41,843 nucleotides of DNA from Ancrocorticia sp. (GCA_022648165.1 JALCLX010000014.1:1-41843); one strand, 5' to 3'. Shown: positions 27,926 through 38,372, counted from the stretch's first letter. Notes: generated by a model from the sequence alone, not told the origin. Numbers and translations are program-made.

Positions 27926-29758
27926 TTAGTCCACGTGACGTACAGCACCCGTAGACGCGGAAGTTGCCATAGCGGCATATGCGCGTAACGCCTTGGAAAC
28001 CTTCCGATCACGTGCCACGGGTTTCCATGGAAGTGCACCCCTTGCCTTGCGGCGCTCTTCTAGAACTTCGTCGGGCACGTCAAGCCTCAGGGTGCGCTGC
28101 GGAATATCGATGACGATCGTGTCCCCCTCCTGGACCAGGCCGATCGTGCCCCCAGATGCGGCCTCGGGAGAGATGTGACCAACAGAAAGGCCAGACGTGC
28201 CTCCGGAGAACCGCCCATCAGTAATCAGGCCACAGAGTTTTCCAAGCCCAAGTCCCTTTAGGAACGACGTGGGATACAGCATCTCCTGCATTCCCGGCCC
28301 ACCTTTCGGCCCTTCATAGCGGATCACGACGACGTCGCCGGGTTTCACAGACTTCGAAAGGATCAGTTGGATTGCGTCCTCTTGGGATTCAACCACGCGC
28401 GCCGGCCCTTCGAAATGGAAAAGCGATTCATCAACGCCGGCAGTCTTGATGACGGCGCCATCTTCCGCCAGGTTGCCGAAAAGCACGCACAGGCCGCCGT
28501 CCTTCGTGTATGCATTGTCCACACTGCGAATGCAGCCTTGCACGTTATCCGTATCGAGCGATTCCCATTCGTTATCCTGCGAGAACGCTTTCGTAGTGCG
28601 TTTGCGCCCGGGTGCTGCATGGAAAAGATCAATTGCCTCTTGTGACGGAGCAGTGCCGCGAATATCCCATTTCTCCAGCCACGATTTGAGGTCGGAAGAG
28701 TGCACCGAATGAACCGTGTCGCGCAACAGACCCGCGCGGTAAAGCTCTCCCAGCAGGGCAGGAATCCCACCGGCGCGGTGAAAATCCTCAATGTGATACT
28801 TTGTGGAATTGGGTGCCACTTTCACCAGGCATGGTACATGGCGCGATAGCTCGTCAATATCCTTGAGGTGGAAGTCAACGTCACCTTCTTGTGCTGCCGC
28901 CAAAATGTGCAGCACAGTGTTGGTAGATCCGCCCATTGCAATGTCCATAGACATTGCGTTGAGGAACGCATCGCGCGTGGCAATAGAGCGCGGCAACACG
29001 GATTCGTCGTCGTCCTCGTAATACCGCTTGGCCATCTTGACAATTGTGTGGCCCGCCTCAATAAACAGGTTCTTGCGCCGCAACGCCGTGGCAAGCGTGG
29101 AACCGTTACCCGGAAGCGACAAACCCAATACCTCAGTCAGGCAATTCATCGAATTCGCCGTGAACATTCCGGAGCAGGAACCGCAGGTGGGGCACGCGTT
29201 GGCTTCCACCAAACCGAGTTGCTCGTCAGTAATCGAATCATTTGCGGACGCTGCCATCGCATCGATCAAATCGAGCGGATGTTCAATCACACCATCAACC
29301 GCCAGCCCCGATTCCATCGGCCCACCAGAAACGAAAATAGTGGGGATATTGAGCCGCATCGCGGCCATGAGCATACCAGGCGTGATCTTGTCGCAGTTAG
29401 AGATGCACACCAGGGCATCTGCGGTGTGCGCGTTGACCATATACTCTACGGAATCTGCGATGATCTCCCGCGAAGGCAAAGAATAAAGCATGCCACCGTG
29501 CCCCATGGCGATGCCGTCATCGATCGCGATCGTGTTGAACTCGCGGCCAATTCCGCCTGCTTCCTCAACTGCCTTCTTGACTAATTGACCCATGTCTTTG
29601 AGGTGGACGTGCCCCGGTACAAACTCGGTAAAAGAGTTCGCAATCGCTATGATCGGCTTCCCAAAATCTTCCGACCCCATCCCTGTGGCGCGCCACAATG
29701 CGCGCGCGCCGGCCATATTCCTACCGGTTGTCGACGTTGCAGAACGAAGCTGCGGCAT
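27926..29758 (-). CDS. ilvD: Dihydroxy-acid dehydratase
   Basis: A 610-residue Fe-S dehydratase that gives the 2-oxo acids of valine and isoleucine. The cluster cysteines sit in [12 protein letters not shown] and [20 protein letters not shown], with a third cysteine earlier in the conserved order. The lysine and magnesium site region [16 protein letters not shown] and the C-terminal [20 protein letters not shown] are complete. The length matches the family. The ATG at 29758 has a perfect AGGAGG. It is apart from ilvBNC, with its own promoter likely in the 78-bp gap behind the ABC gene. Confidence 0.96.
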   Translation of the reverse strand: MPQLRSATSTTGRNMAGARALWRATGMGSEDFGKPIIAIANSFTEFVPGHVHLKDMGQLVKKAVEEAGGIGREFNTIAIDDGIAMGHGGMLYSLPSREIIADSVEYMVNAHTADALVCISNCDKITPGMLMAAMRLNIPTIFVSGGPMESGLAVDGVIEHPLDLIDAMAASANDSITDEQLGLVEANACPTCGSCSGMFTANSMNCLTEVLGLSLPGNGSTLATALRRKNLFIEAGHTIVKMAKRYYEDDDESVLPRSIATRDAFLNAMSMDIAMGGSTNTVLHILAAAQEGDVDFHLKDIDELSRHVPCLVKVAPNSTKYHIEDFHRAGGIPALLGELYRAGLLRDTVHSVHSSDLKSWLEKWDIRGTAPSQEAIDLFHAAPGRKRTTKAFSQDNEWESLDTDNVQGCIRSVDNAYTKDGGLCVLFGNLAEDGAVIKTAGVDESLFHFEGPARVVESQEDAIQLILSKSVKPGDVVVIRYEGPKGGPGMQEMLYPTSFLKGLGLGKLCGLITDGRFSGGTSGLSVGHISPEAASGGTIGLVQEGDTIVIDIPQRTLRLDVPDEVLEERRKARGALPWKPVARDRKVSKALRAYAAMATSASTGAVRHVD

Positions 29759-29836
29759 TTGATCCTCCTAAAAAAGCGACTGAATCCAGCCTACGCCGCC
29801 GTGCCGCATCACCGGCACGTTTCTCACGTCGTGGCC

Positions 29837-31549
29837 TTATACGTAGTTCGCAAGGATCTCGCGTGGAACTCCGTGCGCTACCTCGTGGCCATGTTCTAGT
29901 TCAATCACGGCGTCCGCGTCCATCGCCGATTCGATGCGATGTGTTACCTCCACGATTGTGACGTCGGGAAGTGCTGCGGCTATATCCGCTCGAATGCTCT
30001 TCTCCAGGGCTGGATTCAGATTTGCCGTGAACTCGTCAAGTACTAGTACCTTCGGCTCCATAAGTAATGCACGCGCCACGCACAGCCGCTGCACCTGCCC
30101 TCCGGAAAGGCCACTGCCGTTCATTCCCACCGGAGTATCGAGTCCCTGCGGCATGGCGGCGATTTCTTGATCCAGGTGCACTGCGCGCAACGCCGCTGCG
30201 ATCTGCGCATCAGTGGCCGCTGGAGCTCCAAGTGTCACATTGTCCCGAATCGATGTATCCAGCAGTTGATTCTTTTGGGATACCACGACGACGGCGTGGC
30301 GCAACGAATCCAGCGTGAACTCGCGTATGTCCACGCCGTCGAGCAGGATGCGTCCACTACCTGGATCGTCGTACCGCAACAGGAGCTGGAGCGTGGTGGA
30401 TTTGCCGGAACCACTGGGACCCACCAATACCGTCCGAGTCCCGGCGGGTACCGTAAATGAGAGGTGAGACAAGGCGAAAGGCGCGTTCGTAGCATCCTGT
30501 CCGCCGGCCGCATAGCTATAGCTAACGTCCTCGAAGGTGATCGTGGGCGGCTTAGAGTTGGTGTACACCGCCGGACCATCACTCACCGCAGCAGGGGCAT
30601 GGCTGATCTCCCATAACCTGTGCGCTGCGGCCAGAGAATAATCCAGATACCCAACAGCGTCTTCCACGCCACGCGGACCTTCGAAAAGCCGCAAACTCCC
30701 CGCTGCCAATGCCGCTGTGATCACCAACGAGTGCCCCGCAGCGACGTTCACTGCGGTGATGCCGATCAAGGAGAACAACATCAGCATCGCATTTGCACTG
30801 CGCCTAGCAGCATTCGCACGTTTCGGAGGCAGTGACGATGCGCTCACTTTGTCCGAAAGCTGGTCCATCTGGGCCAAGCGATCGGCCTCGCGGCCATATC
30901 CAACAACTTCTTCCGTCCCAAAAACGGAATCGGAAATGTGATGCGAAAGCGCACGGCGTAGTTGCAAGGTCTGCCGCGTTGCCCTCATGGAACTTCGAAA
31001 ACCGATAAACGGCACCGCTAAAAGCGAAAGCGCAACGCACAGTGCCGGGACCAGTACGGTGCCCCACCCCACGGTGGCGCCAGTGGCGACGATAACAGCT
31101 GGCGGAACAACGAATGCCGATACAACAGGTGCGAATGTGTGCGCGTATACCACTTCGATGCGGTCCACATCGCGTGTGAGACTTGCCAGTATGTCACCCG
31201 ATTTCGCATGCGTCACGATCGCAGGCGCTTTGGGCCACAGTGAGGAGAACACCTCCGTGCGCAAAAGCTCAAGCGCCTTGAACGCCACGTAGTGTCCCGT
31301 CAATTGTTCCAGGTAATACGCACTCGCCTTGACCAGTGCCACAATGACAAGCCATAAGAAAACAGGCCATGCGGTTGTTCCCGTAATAATTGCGGCAACG
31401 CCGCCCCCAGCTAGCCCAAAAAGAACTATGTCGAGCGTGAGATTGATGAATCGAAAGAAGGTGGAAACCAGAAGCGGCTTGTGTACTGGATGTGTGATGC
31501 CTGTAAGCCAGGTCAGAAGCCCGTGTAAGTTGGGAGTACTCTGGTTCAT
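29837..31549 (-). CDS. ABC half-exporter (CydC-like), second subunit
   Basis: A 570-residue fused membrane and ATPase subunit. Six membrane spans lie in residues 1-310. The nucleotide-binding domain follows with Walker A GPSGSGKST, signature LSGGQVQRLC and Walker B VLVLDEFTA. The Q loop lies in VVVSQKNQLL. It overlaps the previous ABC gene by ATGA, so the pair is translationally coupled and probably forms a heterodimer. Domain order and size match CydDC-type exporters, but also siderophore or haem-linked exporters. Membership in the haem operon makes an iron-related substrate at least as likely as thiols. Walker B shows DEF in place of the common DEP. Confidence 0.8.
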   Translation of the reverse strand: MNQSTPNLHGLLTWLTGITHPVHKPLLVSTFFRFINLTLDIVLFGLAGGGVAAIITGTTAWPVFLWLVIVALVKASAYYLEQLTGHYVAFKALELLRTEVFSSLWPKAPAIVTHAKSGDILASLTRDVDRIEVVYAHTFAPVVSAFVVPPAVIVATGATVGWGTVLVPALCVALSLLAVPFIGFRSSMRATRQTLQLRRALSHHISDSVFGTEEVVGYGREADRLAQMDQLSDKVSASSLPPKRANAARRSANAMLMLFSLIGITAVNVAAGHSLVITAALAAGSLRLFEGPRGVEDAVGYLDYSLAAAHRLWEISHAPAAVSDGPAVYTNSKPPTITFEDVSYSYAAGGQDATNAPFALSHLSFTVPAGTRTVLVGPSGSGKSTTLQLLLRYDDPGSGRILLDGVDIREFTLDSLRHAVVVVSQKNQLLDTSIRDNVTLGAPAATDAQIAAALRAVHLDQEIAAMPQGLDTPVGMNGSGLSGGQVQRLCVARALLMEPKVLVLDEFTANLNPALEKSIRADIAAALPDVTIVEVTHRIESAMDADAVIELEHGHEVAHGVPREILANYV

Positions 31550-33237
31550 CGCAACGCTCCTTCGCTGAGTTCCATGGGGTGGAGTTCCCCGTGTTTCATT
31601 TCGTATGCGGCGTCAGCAACTTCGAGCAACGCCCGGCGATGCGTCACGATCAGGAGCGTCCATTCCGGGCCGAATCCCTTAATCGCTTCAATGATTGCAC
31701 GTTCCGATTCACGGTCTACTTGCGACGTTGGTTCGTCAAGCAACAAGATTTTGCGGCCAGACAACAGTGCCCGCGCCAGCGATAGTCGCTGCGCCTGCCC
31801 ACCCGAGATGAGTACCCCTTGCTCGCCCACGTCGGTGTAAAGGCCCTGCGGCATGGCGGCGACGTCGTCGGCCACATGAACCCGGCGCAACGCATCCCAT
31901 ATTTCTTCTTCAGATGCCTCCGGTGCAGCAATGCGCACATTGTCTGCCACCGTGCCAGTAAAGAGCCACGTGTTCTGCGAAACTGTTGCCGTCAATGCGC
32001 GAATGTCTGGCACTTGAAGATCGGCGATGTTCCGCCCACCGATCTTGATATGGCCTCCCTGAATAGGCAATGAGCCGCGCAGGATCGAAAGCAGTGTTGT
32101 TTTTCCGCCGCCAGAACGCCCCACGATAGCCACTTTTGATCCAGCGGGGACCTCCAAAGAGACTCCGTGAAGCACTTCACCTCGGCCATAATCGAATGTC
32201 ACATTTTCCACTGAGATGCCGCCAGACGCCGGGGAGATGTGGCGCGTTGAATGCGCGTGCGGGATTGGGTGCGTCCTGAGATACCGCCCAATTGCGCGTT
32301 CGGCAGCCATACCTCCCATGCCAACATAGAAGAAGCCCGCCACCTGCACCAGCGGTTCGATGAGAAGACTTGTGAGCAGCATAATTGCAATGGATTCGCT
32401 CATAGTCAGCGCGCCTGCATGGTAACGCATTACCGTCAACAGCGCAGCAGCACAGATCAGAAGCAGAGAGAATAAGCCATCCATCACGATAATCACGATC
32501 TGGTTGCCGGCGAGGAGCTTCATGATCGCGCCACGGTTCTTCTCCCCTTGTTCGCGCAGATGCTTCTCTACGCGTGGGCCCGCTCCCAGCAGACGTATCG
32601 TCACTAAGTTTCTGATCGCGTCCAAGTATTCACCGGCCAGTTTGCCGCGCTCGCTGCGGGAATTAGCCGATGTTTGGCGGAAGAACTTCTTGAACACCGA
32701 GATCAAGTATGGAATCAGCGGGCACAATGCCATGAGAGCCAGGCCCACGACGGCGTCGTAGGCGATCGCCACGTACGCGAGTGTGAGGAAGGGCGCGGCA
32801 ATAGCTGCGACGGTCGCACCGAAATAGGTTTGCCGATACTCCGTCAGCCGCTCCGCATTGTCCGTCATGAGCTGGATTGTCCTCGCGGAATCGAAATCCT
32901 CCTCCTGGTGAGTGGGTAACTGCACAGACCCGAATACGCTTTCCAACAGGCGATGGCGCACGTCTTTCTCCTCGCGCCGCGCTGCCACACCTCCGTAGGC
33001 GATCTCGAAGAATGCGCCAGCACCGGCAAATACCACGCCCACGGCGAGCGCAGCCACCGCCGCATGTGTCAGTTGCCGCTGGACGATTACCCCCGCTACG
33101 GTGACGAGGACGCACGCTGTTCCGAGCAAAGAAACTAACCTACCCGCGGCCACCAACCACACGTCCCGCCGGCCGCTTTGCGATAACACAACTTTCTTAT
33201 ACGATCGGCGTCTGCGCCCTTTACGTTGTGCGCTCAC
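31546..33237 (-). CDS. ABC half-exporter (CydD-like), first subunit
   Basis: A 563-residue fused membrane and ATPase subunit. A basic N-terminal tail (RKGRRRRSYKK) precedes six spans (about 25-310). The ATPase has Walker A GRSGGGKTT, signature LISGGQAQRLS, Walker B ILLLDEPTS and H loop VTHRR. The GTG start at 33237 follows GAGGAGGG and overlaps the hmuV stop (GTGA), so it is read from the haem-uptake message. The next ABC gene overlaps in turn. The pair could be a CydDC-like exporter or an iron-related transporter of the IrtAB kind; the sequence alone does not decide. Confidence 0.8.
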   Translation of the reverse strand: MSAQRKGRRRRSYKKVVLSQSGRRDVWLVAAGRLVSLLGTACVLVTVAGVIVQRQLTHAAVAALAVGVVFAGAGAFFEIAYGGVAARREEKDVRHRLLESVFGSVQLPTHQEEDFDSARTIQLMTDNAERLTEYRQTYFGATVAAIAAPFLTLAYVAIAYDAVVGLALMALCPLIPYLISVFKKFFRQTSANSRSERGKLAGEYLDAIRNLVTIRLLGAGPRVEKHLREQGEKNRGAIMKLLAGNQIVIIVMDGLFSLLLICAAALLTVMRYHAGALTMSESIAIMLLTSLLIEPLVQVAGFFYVGMGGMAAERAIGRYLRTHPIPHAHSTRHISPASGGISVENVTFDYGRGEVLHGVSLEVPAGSKVAIVGRSGGGKTTLLSILRGSLPIQGGHIKIGGRNIADLQVPDIRALTATVSQNTWLFTGTVADNVRIAAPEASEEEIWDALRRVHVADDVAAMPQGLYTDVGEQGVLISGGQAQRLSLARALLSGRKILLLDEPTSQVDRESERAIIEAIKGFGPEWTLLIVTHRRALLEVADAAYEMKHGELHPMELSEGALR

Positions 33238-34045
33238 TGAGTTCCCTCCTCGTGCCGTGTGCTCGTACTACAAGCAGCGCGCGAGCGCTGCGGAATCACA
33301 ATCAACTGGCCATCCGGTACAGTTGAGATCCCTATCGGCCACTGATATACGCTGCTCAAGCGCTCTCCCGTGATGACCGATCGGGGCTCTCCGTATGCCA
33401 CGATTCGCCCCTCATTCATCAATGCAATCTCATCACAGTATGCAGCTGCTAGTTGTATATCATGCATCACTGCGATCACGGCCCTGCCCTCGTGTGCCAA
33501 GCTCCGGCAGAGTTCCATTGTTCGTTCCTGATGCGCAATATCAAAGCGGCAGTCGGCTCATCTAACAGCACAACGCGCGCCTGTTGCGCCACAACTCGCG
33601 CCAACGTGACCCGTGCACGCTCGCCGCCGGACAGGCGCGTCACTTCACGTTCCGCCAGTGACATCACATCAGTTGCACGCATCGCTTGGGTTGTGATCTG
33701 CGCAGCTTCCGTAGGCGAATCATCCCAGCACGCCCGCCCCATGTGCACAATATCTGCCACGGTATAGGCGAACGGGAAGTCACTCGTCTGCGGCATAACC
33801 GCCCGCATGCGCGCAAGTTCAGTACGGCTGTAGGATTCCATCGGCCGGCCCGCGAGCGTCACCTGCCCGGACGAGGGCGCAAGATCACCCGCCAATAAAC
33901 CAAGCAAAGTGGATTTTCCGGTTCCATTTGGTCCGAGTAGACCAACCACGGTCCCTGGAGCCACGCTCAGCGACGCGTCCACAAGGATACGCCTGGTCCC
34001 ATAGGAGAACGCGACGCTCTGGGCACAGAGAATCGGTTCCGTCAT
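33234..34045 (-). pseudogene. hmuV: Haem ABC importer ATPase HmuV, interrupted by one frameshift
   Basis: The first frame has Walker A GPNGTGKST, Q loop VMPQTSDFPF, signature LSGGERARV and Walker B VVLLDEPTAAL. It then turns out of frame and stops about 20 codons later. The family text resumes in the next frame: MELCRSLAHEG, then the H loop VIAVMHDIQLAAAYCDEIAL. One missing G near 33544 (TTTGAT where TTTGGAT gives the expected ALDI) explains it; the repaired gene would encode 270 residues. The start ATG overlaps the hmuU stop (ATGA). As read, the ATPase would lack its switch histidine and be inactive, unless the base is a sequencing error. Confidence 0.87.
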
Positions 34046-35073
34046 TTCACGCCTCTCAGATTCGAACGCAATAGTATGAAGAAAGTCGGGCCGCCAACAA
34101 GTGCGGTGAAGATACCGATGGGAAGGTCCGCGTACGGTATCAGATTCCGTGCCGCGATATCTGCCACCGTGAGGAGCAATGCGCCGCCCAGCATAGCTGC
34201 GGGTATGAGATATCTGTTGAGTGGACCCATGATCAAACGCAGAATATGGGGAACGATCAGGCCTACGAACGCGATCACACCCGCGTATGAGACAGCAGCG
34301 GCTGTCAAAAGCGCCGCGAGCGCAATCGCCCACAACCGCACCGCCTGAACATTGACACCTACGTGCCCTGCAGCTTGCTCTCCCAGTGCCAACATATCCA
34401 GACGCGGCGCGAGCCACACTATTCCCAGCAAGCTGACTACCACCACAACCGCAACATTGCCCACATGTGACCACATGGCGCCATTGAGTGACCCCATCTG
34501 CCAGAAGACGATCTGGTCACGTGCAGTGGTTGGCGCAACGTAGGTAGCAATAGATGTCAGCGCGGAACATACTGCAGTCACAGCGATCCCCGTCAGCACC
34601 AACGTGAGCACTTCAGCTTTTCCACCGGATCGCGAAAGCATGTAAACAGTTGCGGCCACAGCAAGGCCCGATGCGAAGGCGGCGAGCGGAACACTGTAGC
34701 CTCCCAAAGCCGCTGGAGCATAGACCATGGCCAATGATGCTCCCACTGATGCGCCAGAAGAAACTCCCACGATGCCCGGCTCAGCCAATGGATTTGAAAA
34801 AACCGCTTGCATCACGGCCCCGGCCACCGCCAGCGCAGCACCAACCAGTAGCCCCAAAGCGATTCGTGGGAAGCGGATACTCCACAAGGTGGACATCACC
34901 ACCGCGTCGCTCGGTGAAGCACTCAACGACAGCTTGGCGCCTATCGCCCGCGCGACGTCGCTAAAAGACACGTTGTACTGTCCAAGCGCCGCAGAGGTGA
35001 AAATCGCAACGATCAGAAGAACTACAAGCACGGCATAGGTTATTCGGCGGCGCCTCGTGCGTGTCTGCCCCAT
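34042..35073 (-). CDS. hmuU: Haem ABC importer permease HmuU (FecCD family)
   Basis: A 343-residue membrane permease of the FecCD family with about ten spans. Family features include RFPRIALGLLVGAALAVAGA, FSNPLAEPGIVGVSSGAS and GLIVPHILRLIMGP, the last facing the ATPase. The ATG at 35073 overlaps the hmuT stop by one base, and the stop overlaps the hmuV start, so the three are coupled. A GTG at 35076 is an alternative start. It would move haem across the membrane from HmuT with energy from HmuV. Confidence 0.9.
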   Translation of the reverse strand: MGQTRTRRRRITYAVLVVLLIVAIFTSAALGQYNVSFSDVARAIGAKLSLSASPSDAVVMSTLWSIRFPRIALGLLVGAALAVAGAVMQAVFSNPLAEPGIVGVSSGASVGASLAMVYAPAALGGYSVPLAAFASGLAVAATVYMLSRSGGKAEVLTLVLTGIAVTAVCSALTSIATYVAPTTARDQIVFWQMGSLNGAMWSHVGNVAVVVVVSLLGIVWLAPRLDMLALGEQAAGHVGVNVQAVRLWAIALAALLTAAAVSYAGVIAFVGLIVPHILRLIMGPLNRYLIPAAMLGGALLLTVADIAARNLIPYADLPIGIFTALVGGPTFFILLRSNLRGVK

Positions 35074-36167
35074 CACGGCACTTCATACAGTGCGCGCGCA
35101 ATAGCAAGAAGTACTTCACCTGTTTGCGGCCCAAACGAAAGCGAGATCCCATCAGGAATACTGATAATGCGTCCACTTTGCCCCGCGCGCGTTTGAGCCA
35201 CACCCGGCCGCGCCAGCAACCCGCTCACGCCGTCCGTAGAGGCTAGGCCATCTTTCATCACGAATATGACTTCGGGATCCAAAGAAACGAGGGCTTCCGC
35301 GTTCGCGGGCGTCGTCGCCGTTATCCCATGTTCGGCTGCCACGTCATTTCCGCCCACCGCTTCTATTAAGTCATCTGCTCCTTCATCGGATCCAAGAATG
35401 AAAAACACTCCGGCGGTTCCGCGGACGTACAAGAATGCAATATCGAGTGGTTCTTTCGGAGTCCATCGCGCAATCTGGGCAAGAGCGCTCTGTGTTTCCG
35501 CATCAGTTCGCTCAGCGAGCGCCTTGCCCGCCTCCGGTACCCCGAGCGCGTTGGCCACACTTTCGATCAACGCGTCAGTCGTGTCAAGCGAACGTTCAGA
35601 ATCCACTAAGACAACAGGCACGCCTGAGGAACGGATCTGGTCCAAAGCCTCCCGCGGTCCGATACTCCGATCGGCCACAATGAGAGTGGGTGAAAGCGCC
35701 AAGATAGCCTCTGTATTGAGCGAGTGCCCGTTCTCCGTAACCACCGGAAGCGAGGCGAGCTGCTGCTCCGTTGAAGAAACCGTGCGGCCAACGATATTCT
35801 TCCCGTATCCCAGTGCAATGACTGTGCGCGACAAGGTTCCGTTGATATCCAATGCGAGGATCCGCGACGTATCGGTGATCGTAACCGCATTTCCCTCCGC
35901 GTCAGTGACGTGCACGGGAAGATTTTGCGTGAAAGATCCTGCAATCGGTTCCGGATCAGATATATCCGCCACCTCGCTCAGCCCTGTCAAACTATGAGGA
36001 TCAGGCAACGCCAGCGCGCTCGCATCAGACGCCGCCCCGTCCCGCGCACTTACAGAAGGCGAAACCGCCGTACTCCCGCCTGCCGTAGAGCATCCTGTCA
36101 CAAAGAGTGCAGCTGCCAAGACCAGCGCGAAGCGCGCTGCTCCTTTTCTCTTTTCTAAGCTCACCAT
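35073..36167 (-). CDS. hmuT: Haem-binding lipoprotein HmuT
   Basis: A 364-residue substrate-binding lipoprotein. The signal peptide ends in VTGC, acylating Cys26. A low-complexity linker (about 27-75) leads to a periplasmic-binding fold of the FecB/BtuF kind: SRILALDINGTLSRTVIALG, VVTENGHSLNTEAILALSPTLIVAD, and near the end GRIISIPDG. The ATG at 36167 is preferred over a GTG at 36173. It follows the HtaA gene after 86 bp that include a strong hairpin. Its role would be to take haem from wall-bound HtaA and deliver it to HmuUV. Assignment to haem over siderophores rests on the neighbouring HtaA gene. Confidence 0.88.
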   Translation of the reverse strand: MVSLEKRKGAARFALVLAAALFVTGCSTAGGSTAVSPSVSARDGAASDASALALPDPHSLTGLSEVADISDPEPIAGSFTQNLPVHVTDAEGNAVTITDTSRILALDINGTLSRTVIALGYGKNIVGRTVSSTEQQLASLPVVTENGHSLNTEAILALSPTLIVADRSIGPREALDQIRSSGVPVVLVDSERSLDTTDALIESVANALGVPEAGKALAERTDAETQSALAQIARWTPKEPLDIAFLYVRGTAGVFFILGSDEGADDLIEAVGGNDVAAEHGITATTPANAEALVSLDPEVIFVMKDGLASTDGVSGLLARPGVAQTRAGQSGRIISIPDGISLSFGPQTGEVLLAIARALYEVP

Positions 36168-36177
36168 AATCACCAGA

Positions 36178-36208
36178 CATGGTGGGAGCCTCGGAAGGCC
36201 CCACCATG
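36178..36208 (-). promoter_or_regulatory. Intercistronic hairpin between htaA and hmuT
   Basis: CATGGTGGG and CCCACCATG flank GCCT and AGGC with one bulged A and a CGGA loop, a 13-bp stem in total. There is no U-run after it on the minus strand. It is more likely a processing or stability element, or a weak terminator that keeps surface protein above transporter levels. Confidence 0.55.
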
Positions 36209-36253
36209 GTCAATCTGCTTTCTTCAGAATGTGGATACGCTGTACTGCTACTA

Positions 36254-38329
36254 TCACAGCAGCGCCCTGCGCCGCATTGCGACCACCGCCAGCCCCAGTA
36301 GTAGGAACCCTGCTGCTGCCGCAGCGAGGCCAGCGACATCGCTCGCCCCCGTGTTTGCGAGGTCAGCCGTTGTTACGTTGCCAAAAGCGTCGTAATACGT
36401 CTTCTCTCCCGTCACCGGGTCGCATGAGCTAGCAGCAGTGAGGTGAGCGGATGCGTTGAGATTGTCGAGCGCCTGGCCCGCGCTGTAGAAGCCCGCGAAT
36501 GCTTGCGCACCAGCAGCGGTGAGCGTTACCGAAGAGGCGGAAACGCTGAGCGCCCCGTTCGACACTGACACTGTGGAGAATGAGCCGTTGGCAAAGTTTA
36601 CTCGGCCCACGTCGACCTTATTCCCTTGCATGTCAGAGCCCTTCACCGTGAGATAGACAGATCCCGTGGATCCGTTGACAACCAAAGTCGGGTTCGAAAT
36701 GGTCAAATCTAGGATTCCGTCATGCCCTGTGAAATGTACGCTGCCACTGAAATAGAGGGTGCCGGTACGCGTTGCGGTATCGAATGTTCCACCAGTTGCA
36801 GGGAACACAAACGCGCCGCCATCGCGCGTCACTCCGCTGAGTGTCCAGCTTCCGTTCGCTATGGAACTCGTGATGTAACTCGTAAACGAGCTCTTTAGTC
36901 CCCACGAAAGGGATCCGCTAGTAACGCGTGTCTTTGTTGTATCAACAGTGCACTCTGTCTTTTGTTGCGTGCTCGGCGTGGCCGCCGGCGTCTCCGTGCT
37001 TGTCGGTTGCGTAGTCGGCTTGCTTGGCTTGGTTGTTGTCTCTTTGCCAGGAGTTGTTGCCTGCGTTGCTGGCGCAGTTGGTTCAGGTTCCGAGCTCACC
37101 GCGAAGGTCGCCACAGGCGCAGCAAGATCCGTGCCCGCAGCATACCCAAATACGTTTGAAGTCCCTTCCAAAGCTTGTGCACTGGCGAAAGTAACACTTA
37201 CCAGTCCATCGGATTCCTCTACTGACATACCCTCCAGCGAAGCGAGCGCGATCCGCCCATAATTCACGGGTTCGCCGCCGCTTCTAGGTTTGCTAACGGA
37301 CTCGGCCGTCAAGACCCATCCATCCGCAGTCTTCTCCACAGTTGGATTCGCAAACGTAATATCCAACGCCCCGCCATAGGCGTTCAAGTTTACCGATCCT
37401 GTGTAGGAAATAGAGCTGAGGTTCTCCACATCCAGCGTTTGGCCTTTCGCCAGTGGGAATGCGAAAGTGTCTCCGTTATATACCGCTCCACCGGTTTCAG
37501 AGATCGTTGCGTGCGCAGCGATGTATCCGATAAACGTATCCTTCACTTGCCACGACAGAGACTCGCGGGGAATAGCCTGAGTTGTTTCTTCCTCAGTGGG
37601 CGTGCTCGATTGCTCCAGCGCCTTGGAGGGCTTTTCAGATGTCTCAGCCTGCTCTGTTGTTTCCGATTCCACCGGCGGCGTCGTTTCGGTAACCGTCTTC
37701 GTCAATACCGCTGTTGGAACATCAAGCGCCTCGCCCTCCTTGTAGAATCCAGCGAAGGCTTGAGCACCCTCCTCAGTTAATTTCGCCGACGAAACGGAAA
37801 TAGCCATTCCGTCTTCACCAGGCGTGGCCTTCAGACCTGTCAGTGATGCAAACGCGATCTCCCCGTAATTGACCAGGTCTCCAAGCGTGGTAGCGCCCGC
37901 AAATTCCCTGCTCGATACGGTTACTTTCAAGACGTTCGCAGAAAAATCGATCACTGGGTCCGAAAGTGTCACATCGAGCACACCATCATGGCCGGTGTAC
38001 TGCACCGTTCCCTGGAACTGAACCTCGTCAGGAGTCCCTTCTCCAAACTGTTGGCCGGGAGCGAGCGTATAATCGGCCGCGCTCTGTTGGCCGTTGGGCA
38101 ACGCAGCGCCATCAGTTGCCGTCACTGTGCCATTCGCGATTTTGCTGGTGAGGTAGTTGATGAAGCTCGCTTTCAACCCCCATGTAAGTGTGCCGTCCCA
38201 CGTGGTAGTTGTGGCATCGCTTTGTACCGATTCGTCAGCGTTCGCGGCCGCACCAGCGCTCAACCCGCCGAGGAGTACGGCCACTCCGGCGCCCACAGCG
38301 AGCAGACGTTCCTTCAACGTCGAAGACAT
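36254..38329 (-). CDS. htaA: Three-domain HtaA surface haem-binding protein with LAXTG-like tail
   Basis: A 691-residue secreted protein. A signal peptide ends near AANA (about 31). Three HtaA (CR) domains follow, at about 45-200 (WGLKASFINYL), 258-400 (WQVKDTFIGYI) and 473-625 (WGLKSSFTSYI), joined by Thr/Pro/Glu-rich stalks. HtaA domains bind haem through a conserved Tyr near the first helix with a nearby His. Domains 1 and 3 keep the TGHDG His segment, while domain 2 has NAYGG there. Cysteines near 459 and 635 bracket domain 3 and could form a disulphide. The end has LANTG, a membrane span and an Arg tail, suggesting wall anchoring by a class E sortase. The ATG at 38329 has AAAGGA upstream. 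An iron box precedes it. Confidence 0.9.
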   Translation of the reverse strand: MSSTLKERLLAVGAGVAVLLGGLSAGAAANADESVQSDATTTTWDGTLTWGLKASFINYLTSKIANGTVTATDGAALPNGQQSAADYTLAPGQQFGEGTPDEVQFQGTVQYTGHDGVLDVTLSDPVIDFSANVLKVTVSSREFAGATTLGDLVNYGEIAFASLTGLKATPGEDGMAISVSSAKLTEEGAQAFAGFYKEGEALDVPTAVLTKTVTETTPPVESETTEQAETSEKPSKALEQSSTPTEEETTQAIPRESLSWQVKDTFIGYIAAHATISETGGAVYNGDTFAFPLAKGQTLDVENLSSISYTGSVNLNAYGGALDITFANPTVEKTADGWVLTAESVSKPRSGGEPVNYGRIALASLEGMSVEESDGLVSVTFASAQALEGTSNVFGYAAGTDLAAPVATFAVSSEPEPTAPATQATTPGKETTTKPSKPTTQPTSTETPAATPSTQQKTECTVDTTKTRVTSGSLSWGLKSSFTSYITSSIANGSWTLSGVTRDGGAFVFPATGGTFDTATRTGTLYFSGSVHFTGHDGILDLTISNPTLVVNGSTGSVYLTVKGSDMQGNKVDVGRVNFANGSFSTVSVSNGALSVSASSVTLTAAGAQAFAGFYSAGQALDNLNASAHLTAASSCDPVTGEKTYYDAFGNVTTADLANTGASDVAGLAAAAAGFLLLGLAVVAMRRRALL

Positions 38330-38372
38330 GTGGATCCTTTCCCTTCTCAATGAGCGAATTCAATCGCCAGAG

